Notes under the pieces: model-generated
Database searches by the model: none
Seen by the model: only the letters and a program-made list of their open reading frames with translations
What the model was told of the DNA's origin: nothing
Part shown: positions 7,062-11,083 of the stretch, one piece after another
Layout of the letters: each line of letters begins with the position of its first letter
Numbering within the stretch: the first letter of the stretch is position 1
Assembly: GCA_021802325.1 (NCBI GenBank)
Contig: JAKAAM010000029.1
Location: 1 to 11,083 of the forward strand
Direction of reading: 5' to 3'
Source of the DNA: Nitrospirota bacterium
Lineage (GTDB): Bacteria > Nitrospirota_A > Leptospirillia > Leptospirillales > Leptospirillaceae
Length of the DNA: 11,083 nucleotides
Position numbers and translations under genes: made by a program

Positions 7062-8453
7062 TTGTACAAAAATGTTGGATCGACCCTGAAGGTCCAGGGG
7101 CTTTTTGAGAGGCCTTTTCGGTTTTCACCTCATCCAGTCAGCTTTTCCGGAATCGATGACTCATTTCTCTCCTCTTTGGGACAGGCGCTCCTTTCTTTTT
7201 ACCGAGCCTTTGACCGTCTTTACCGTGAGCCCTCCGTGGGGGAGGAATTCGTCAGGGACTACCTTGATCGGGGCAAGCCATCGGAGCTCCTCTCCTACGG
7301 ACTGTCCCGCCGCTTCAAATCCGATCTTCCCGGAGTCCTGCGCCCGGATCTCCTGTTAACATCTGAAGGACCTGTTCTCACTGAGATGGATGCCGTGCCG
7401 GGAGGACCGGGACTTCTTCTGGCCCTCTCAAGAATTTACCGCGATCGAGGGCAGGGAGGAATGATCGGTGGTCCTGAAGGGATACTCCAAGGGTTTGCCG
7501 CCATGATCCAATCCCTTGACCCCAACCCTGTTCTGGCCATTGTTGTTTCCGACGAGTCTCACGACTATAGAAATGAAATGTCCCTCATTGCGGCAGAGCT
7601 GACCCGGGGGTACTTTCCTGCATTTTGCCTTCATCCCCGGGAGCTTAGATTTGATGAAAATGGATTCTTTTTTCCGGGTCCCGATGGGACAACCCATCGG
7701 ATAACGACTCTCTATCGCTTCTTTGAGCTCTTCGATCTTCCGAATATTCCCAAGTCTGACCTCATGCTCTATTTTGCCAAGGGCGGCAAGGTCCGAATCA
7801 CTCCCCCGATCAAGCCTTGGCTTGAAGAGAAAATGGGAATGGCTCTCTGGCATCATCCTCGTCTGCGTTCTCACTGGTGCCGGAATGTTCCTCCGGAGTC
7901 TGTCGCCCTGCTTGATCGACTGATTCCTCCGACCTGGGTTCTTGATCCGGCATCTGTCCCCGCACAGGCCTCACTGACGCCGCCTCTTGTGGCGGGAGAT
8001 CGGGAGCTTCACGATTTTCGAGATCTTGCTGGGTTGACTCAGCGGGAGCGCCGATTCATTATTAAACCATCCGGTTTTTCTCCCCTGTCTTGGGGAAGTC
8101 GAGGGGTGGTTGTCGGCCACGATCTTCCCGAGGAGTCATGGAAAGAGGCTGTATCTCATGCCATGGACTCTTTCTCGCGAAGCCCGAGCGTTCTTCAGCC
8201 TTTTCGTCAGACGCATGTCTATCCCATGACCGGGTTCGATTTTCCGTCGGAGGTCGAACAGGCGGAAGGCTACCGCGTTCGTCTGTGTCCGTACTATTTC
8301 GTGACGGGCCCGACCCGGGAGACGGTCAGGACCGGGGGTGTTTTGGTCACGGCCTGCCCGAAAGACAAAAAACTCATTCATGGCATGGTTGACGCCATTC
8401 TGTCACCTGCGTGGTCTCCTGAGCAGGATTTCACCGAAAATACCGATTCATAA
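7062..8453 (+). CDS. ATP-grasp-like protein of unknown function
   Basis: This 463-residue protein is not one I can name. It has no signal peptide or membrane segment and is probably cytoplasmic. Its layout recalls circularly permuted ATP-grasp or glutathionylspermidine-synthase-like proteins. There is an acidic substrate/metal-type motif LTEMDAVPGGPGLL (106-119), preceded by RPDLLLT (94-100). A middle segment has YRFFELFD (218-225) and PPIKPWLEEKMGMALWHH (248-265). A C-terminal nucleotide-binding-like stretch reads RRFIIKPSGFSP followed by WGSRGVVVG (330-352), with K335 as the likely ATP-contacting lysine, then VLQPF (377-381) and RVRLCPYY (405-412). The start is TTG with GGAGGGG 3-9 nt upstream; the upstream frame has no ATG, GTG or TTG before a stop at 6981. 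It lies 110 nt before kamA on the same strand. Carboxylate-amine ligation would fit the fold, but the substrate is unknown. The ATP-grasp assignment rests on motif shape only. Confidence 0.6.
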   Translation: MYKNVGSTLKVQGLFERPFRFSPHPVSFSGIDDSFLSSLGQALLSFYRAFDRLYREPSVGEEFVRDYLDRGKPSELLSYGLSRRFKSDLPGVLRPDLLLTSEGPVLTEMDAVPGGPGLLLALSRIYRDRGQGGMIGGPEGILQGFAAMIQSLDPNPVLAIVVSDESHDYRNEMSLIAAELTRGYFPAFCLHPRELRFDENGFFFPGPDGTTHRITTLYRFFELFDLPNIPKSDLMLYFAKGGKVRITPPIKPWLEEKMGMALWHHPRLRSHWCRNVPPESVALLDRLIPPTWVLDPASVPAQASLTPPLVAGDRELHDFRDLAGLTQRERRFIIKPSGFSPLSWGSRGVVVGHDLPEESWKEAVSHAMDSFSRSPSVLQPFRQTHVYPMTGFDFPSEVEQAEGYRVRLCPYYFVTGPTRETVRTGGVLVTACPKDKKLIHGMVDAILSPAWSPEQDFTENTDS

Positions 8454-8501
8454 TTGCTAATAAAATATGGGAAAGTCGCGATTAAAAGAAGGAAAAGTCG
8501 A

Positions 8502-8547
8502 CTGTCTCTCAGATATTTCTCGAAGAAGACAGGGGAGTTTTTCCTGT
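8502..8547 (+). promoter_or_regulatory. Overlapping alternative hairpins in the kamA leader
   Basis: CTGTCT (8502-8507) pairs with AGACAG (8527-8532). A second hairpin pairs ACAGGGGA (8529-8536) with TTTCCTGT (8540-8547) around a 3-nt loop, allowing two G-U pairs. The two share 8529-8532 and cannot form together. The second ends about 5 nt before the GCGAGGGGAACG ribosome binding site of kamA. The surrounding spacer (8454-8563) is more AT-rich than its flanks and also carries AAAGTCG twice (8472-8478 and 8494-8500), 22 nt apart. A promoter for kamA may lie here, but I see no clear -35/-10 pair. Confidence 0.3.
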
Positions 8548-8563
8548 TTAGGCGAGGGGAACG

Positions 8564-9793
8564 ATGCAGGAATGGCAGAAGCTGCTAGTTGAGGGGGTCA
8601 GGCATGGGTCCGACCTTCCTCCAGAGTGGGTGATCGAGGCGAATGGAGTGGGCCCCGAAAAGGTTGAAGGTCTTTACCCCATCCGAATCAATGATTATTA
8701 CCGCTCTCTGATCTCTGATCCTCAAGATCCGATCGGTCTTCAGGTCATTCCTGATCCGGCGGAGTGGATGGATGCCGACAGCCCGGAGGATCCTCTTGGC
8801 GAAGACGCGGATAGTCCGGTTCCGGCGATCGTCCATCGATATCCGGATCGTGTTCTTTTCCTTGTGACAAACCAATGTCCCATTTATTGCCGATACTGCA
8901 CACGAAAGCGCCTTGTCGGCAAGCCCGAAGGGGTTGTGAGCCGCGAAGAGCTTCGCCAGGGAATCGACTATATTCGGGAGCATCCCGAAGTCAGGGATGT
9001 CATCCTCTCCGGAGGCGATCCCCTGATGCTCAAGGATGAAGTCCTCGAGGAGATTCTTACAGGGTTGCGCTCCATTGAGCATCTCGAGATCATCCGTATC
9101 GGGACCCGGGTTCCCTCAGCCCTCCCCCAAAGAGTGACCCCTGCACTTTGTCGAATGCTCTCCCGATTTCATCCCCTCTATATGAATCTTCATTTCAACC
9201 ATCCCCGGGAGATAACTCCGGAATCGTCGGAGGCATGCCGCCTCTTGGCTGATGCCGGAATTCCCTTGGGATGTCAGACCGTTCTCATGAAAGGGGTCAA
9301 TGACGATGCCGAGGTTCTGGGAGCCCTCTTCAAGGGCCTTTTGAAGATCCGTGTCAAACCCTATTATCTCTATCAAGCCGACCTCACCCGGGGAGCCAAT
9401 CATTTCCGGACCCCTGTCGATAAAGGAATTGCCATCATGAAGGCGCTCCAGGGAAATATCTCCGGAATGGCCATCCCCCATTTTGTCATCGATGCTCCGG
9501 GAGGAGGGGGAAAAATACCTGTTCTTGCCGATGACTATCTTCTCGGTCGGGAAAATGGTCAGGTCCTTTTGAAAAATTACGAAAACAAGATTTACTCTTA
9601 TCCGGATGTCTCTCCTGACGCAGTTGCCCCAGAAGGTGAGGACGGGAAGTCGGGGAGCGTCTCTCCCCCAGAACCGATGAAAGCGAATGATTCCTCCCGC
9701 AGTGCGGAGGGACACTTTTCTCTCCATCATCGCGGGCAAGAAAATGCCCCCCGCGAGCATGCCCCTCGCCGTGTTTCCCCGGGGCTTGTCTGA
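8564..9793 (+). CDS. kamA: Lysine 2,3-aminomutase (radical SAM, PLP-dependent) KamA
   Basis: This 409-residue radical SAM enzyme interconverts L-lysine and L-beta-lysine using a [4Fe-4S] cluster, SAM and PLP. The cluster motif is CPIYCRYCTRKR (C105, C109, C112), and SAM-binding SGGDPLML follows (149-156). The PLP lysine is K317 in DAPGGGGKIPV. By eye, D273 (in QADLTRGANHFRTPV) and D310 match the two Asp residues that hold the lysine side-chain amine in the Clostridium subterminale enzyme, which favours lysine over glutamate as substrate. From about residue 350 the protein carries a roughly 60-residue tail rich in Pro, Ser, Glu, Gly and Arg that looks disordered. The ATG follows GCGAGGGGAACG, a good ribosome binding site. 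The stop overlaps bluB by one base. No beta-lysine acetyltransferase (ablB) or EF-P ligase (epmA) is adjacent, so the fate of beta-lysine is open. An EpmB-like role is possible, but the length fits KamA better. Confidence 0.93.
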   Translation: MQEWQKLLVEGVRHGSDLPPEWVIEANGVGPEKVEGLYPIRINDYYRSLISDPQDPIGLQVIPDPAEWMDADSPEDPLGEDADSPVPAIVHRYPDRVLFLVTNQCPIYCRYCTRKRLVGKPEGVVSREELRQGIDYIREHPEVRDVILSGGDPLMLKDEVLEEILTGLRSIEHLEIIRIGTRVPSALPQRVTPALCRMLSRFHPLYMNLHFNHPREITPESSEACRLLADAGIPLGCQTVLMKGVNDDAEVLGALFKGLLKIRVKPYYLYQADLTRGANHFRTPVDKGIAIMKALQGNISGMAIPHFVIDAPGGGGKIPVLADDYLLGRENGQVLLKNYENKIYSYPDVSPDAVAPEGEDGKSGSVSPPEPMKANDSSRSAEGHFSLHHRGQENAPREHAPRRVSPGLV

Positions 9794-10578
9794 TGACCGC
9801 AGGACAGCACGATGACAGCCTTGAGGGAAAAAAGGAAAAGCGAGAGCCTGCTTCTCGTCCCGACCACTCCCTTCCCGAAGATGAGAAGATGGGTGTCTAC
9901 CACGCCATCTATACCCGACGCGATATACGTCGGGAGTTTCTTCCCGACACCATTCCGATGGAGATTGTTCTCCGGATGCTCAAAGCGGCTCATCATGCCC
10001 CTTCGGTGGGGTTCATGCAGCCATGGAACTTCATCCTCATAGAGAAAGATGAAATCCGACGCGAACTCAAGCGTGTTGTCGACAAGGAGCGTCAAGCCGC
10101 CGCCATCGTCTTCGAGTCTCCGCGTTCCGAAAAATTCCTCTCTCTTAAAGTGGATGCCATTCTCGATGCACCGCTTCTCATTGCGGTGACGATCGATCCT
10201 GCCCGGGAGGGGCCCTTTGTTCTCGGCCGTCTTTCCGATCAGGATACCGATCTTTACAGTGCCTCGTGTGCCATCATGAACCTGTGGCTGGCGGCAAGGG
10301 CTGAGGGCATTGGCATGGGATGGGTGACGATTTTCCGCCGTGAAGATGTTCAGGGTATCCTGAATCTCCCCTATCATGTTCGCCCCATTGGCATTCTCTG
10401 TCTGGGGTATGTCCGGGAATTTCCCCGCCGACCCATGCTCGAGACCGAGGATTGGGCGTATCGCCAGCCACTCTCCAAACATGTCTTTGTCGATGGCTGG
10501 AATCGACAGGAAGGGACTCTATGGGAGTCGATGGCTCCAGGTCTTGACCGACGCGAGGAGTGGCCGTGGGAACCTTAA
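9793..10578 (+). CDS. bluB: 5,6-dimethylbenzimidazole synthase BluB
   Basis: BluB destroys reduced FMN with oxygen to make 5,6-dimethylbenzimidazole, the lower ligand of cobalamin. The 261-residue nitroreductase-fold protein has the hallmark YTRRDIRREFLPD (40-52) with D44 at the catalytic Asp position, APSVGFMQPWNFILI (69-83), DLYSASCAIMNLWLAARAEG (153-172) and GIGMGWVTIF (172-181). The Sinorhizobium enzyme has a functional Ser (S167) where this one appears to have T179. The N-terminal 32 residues are charged and not part of the fold. Two starts are possible: the ATG at 9793, overlapping the kamA stop by one base (TGATG), or the ATG at 9889 (residue 33), just before the conserved core. I take the first because of the overlap. 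The next gene starts 13 nt inside its end. It needs oxygen, so the organism is presumably aerobic. Confidence 0.92.
   Translation: MTAGQHDDSLEGKKEKREPASRPDHSLPEDEKMGVYHAIYTRRDIRREFLPDTIPMEIVLRMLKAAHHAPSVGFMQPWNFILIEKDEIRRELKRVVDKERQAAAIVFESPRSEKFLSLKVDAILDAPLLIAVTIDPAREGPFVLGRLSDQDTDLYSASCAIMNLWLAARAEGIGMGWVTIFRREDVQGILNLPYHVRPIGILCLGYVREFPRRPMLETEDWAYRQPLSKHVFVDGWNRQEGTLWESMAPGLDRREEWPWEP
10556..10560 (+). promoter_or_regulatory. Ribosome binding site for the dCTP deaminase gene inside bluB
   Basis: AGGAG lies 5 nt before the GTG at 10566, within the last codons of bluB. An in-frame GTG at 10560 overlaps this site and is therefore a poorer start. Confidence 0.7.
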
Positions 10579-11083
10579 GCGACTGCCAAATCCGTGGTCT
10601 CGCCCAAGAAGGAGTCATTTTGTCGGACGCCGCCTGGGGACCACGACAGATCCAACCCTCTTCCATGGATCTTCGCTTGGGACCCACGGCCTATCGACTT
10701 CGTTCAAGCTTTCTTCCCCTTTCCACCCCGGTATCGGACATTCTTCAGGATCTCTCCCTTTACTCCATTGACCTCCGAACGTCTTCCTATCTCGAGAGGG
10801 GGGCAGTCTACCTCGTGCCCCTCATGGAATCCCTCCACCTCCCCGCTCATTTGTCCGCCAAGGCAAACCCCAAGTCTTCCACCGGCCGTCTCGATGTCTT
10901 TACGCGTGTCATCACCGAGACAGGCGATCGTTTCGACGATATTTCTCCTGGGTATACCGGAAGACTCTATCTTGAGGTCTTTTCCCGCTCCTTTTCTTTG
11001 CGGGTTAGTCAAGGACTAGCTCTTTGTCAGGTTCGGTTTTTCGAAAAGAGAGACTTTCTCTCGGAGGAAGCTCTTCTTGATCG
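10566..11083 (+). CDS. dcd: 2'-deoxycytidine 5'-triphosphate deaminase, large type (3' end missing)
   Basis: This enzyme deaminates dCTP to dUTP, feeding thymidylate synthesis. The 172 visible residues remain open to the window edge. Family motifs are IQPSSMDLRLGPTAYRLR (29-46), YLERGAVYLVPLMESLHLP (75-93), SAKANPKSSTGRLDVFTRVI (97-116), and GYTGRLYLEVFSRSF (129-143), where E137 matches the position of the catalytic Glu of the short enzyme. The spacing and the ANPKSSTGRLD form match the long (about 360-residue) class rather than the roughly 190-residue E. coli Dcd, so about half is outside the window. The GTG start overlaps bluB by 13 nt and has AGGAG 5 nt upstream. Its reading frame differs from bluB, so coupling is likely. 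No link to cobalamin or lysine metabolism is apparent. Confidence 0.9.
   Translation, partial: MGTLSDCQIRGLAQEGVILSDAAWGPRQIQPSSMDLRLGPTAYRLRSSFLPLSTPVSDILQDLSLYSIDLRTSSYLERGAVYLVPLMESLHLPAHLSAKANPKSSTGRLDVFTRVITETGDRFDDISPGYTGRLYLEVFSRSFSLRVSQGLALCQVRFFEKRDFLSEEALLD

Noticed and set aside
8502..8542. Intrinsic terminator after the ATP-grasp-like gene
   Set aside because: The stem has only 6 bp with a 19-nt loop, and the T run does not directly follow it, so it does not look like a working terminator.
9727..10482. 251-codon minus-strand frame
   Set aside because: Antisense to bluB and the end of kamA; the plus-strand genes are clearly real.

Overview
The window looks like ordinary chromosome from a moderately GC-rich bacterium. 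Gene content and order (a HemX/CcsA-like protein, hemA, hemC, a cobA-hemD fusion and hemB in one operon) are typical of Nitrospirota and some deltaproteobacterial groups. My best guess is a Leptospirillum-like acidophile. That placement comes from family resemblance, not from a database search. No tRNA, rRNA, CRISPR array, insertion sequence, integrase or phage gene was seen.

Left half (1-6879, minus strand, read right to left): hemX-like membrane protein, hemA, hemC, cobA-hemD, hemB, ribF. The set takes glutamyl-tRNA to 5-aminolevulinate (HemA), then porphobilinogen (HemB), hydroxymethylbilane (HemC) and uroporphyrinogen III (HemD). The fused SUMT domain diverts uroporphyrinogen III to precorrin-2 for siroheme and cobalamin. 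Spacing is tight: hemA and hemC overlap by 7 bp, cobA-hemD and hemB are 2 nt apart, and hemB and ribF are 5 nt apart. Two larger gaps are 66 nt (hemX/hemA) and 135 nt (hemC/cobA-hemD). ribF, which makes FMN and FAD, runs off the left edge without its last residues.

Middle (6880-7061): a 182-nt divergent intergenic region that must hold the promoters for both directions. It contains several inverted repeats, including one that could mask the ribosome binding site of the rightward gene.

Right half (7062-11083, plus strand): an ATP-grasp-like protein of unknown function, a 110-nt spacer with two mutually exclusive hairpins, then a coupled group. The group is lysine 2,3-aminomutase (kamA), the 5,6-dimethylbenzimidazole synthase bluB (1-nt overlap), and a large-type 2'-deoxycytidine triphosphate deaminase (13-nt overlap) that runs off the right edge.

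A loose theme is tetrapyrrole and cobalamin supply. SUMT feeds the corrin ring, RibF makes the FMN that BluB consumes, and BluB makes the lower ligand of B12. The two least explained items are the ATP-grasp-like protein beside the aminomutase and the mixed Cys/Asp/Cys metal site of HemB. I found no clear evidence of an undescribed multi-gene system.
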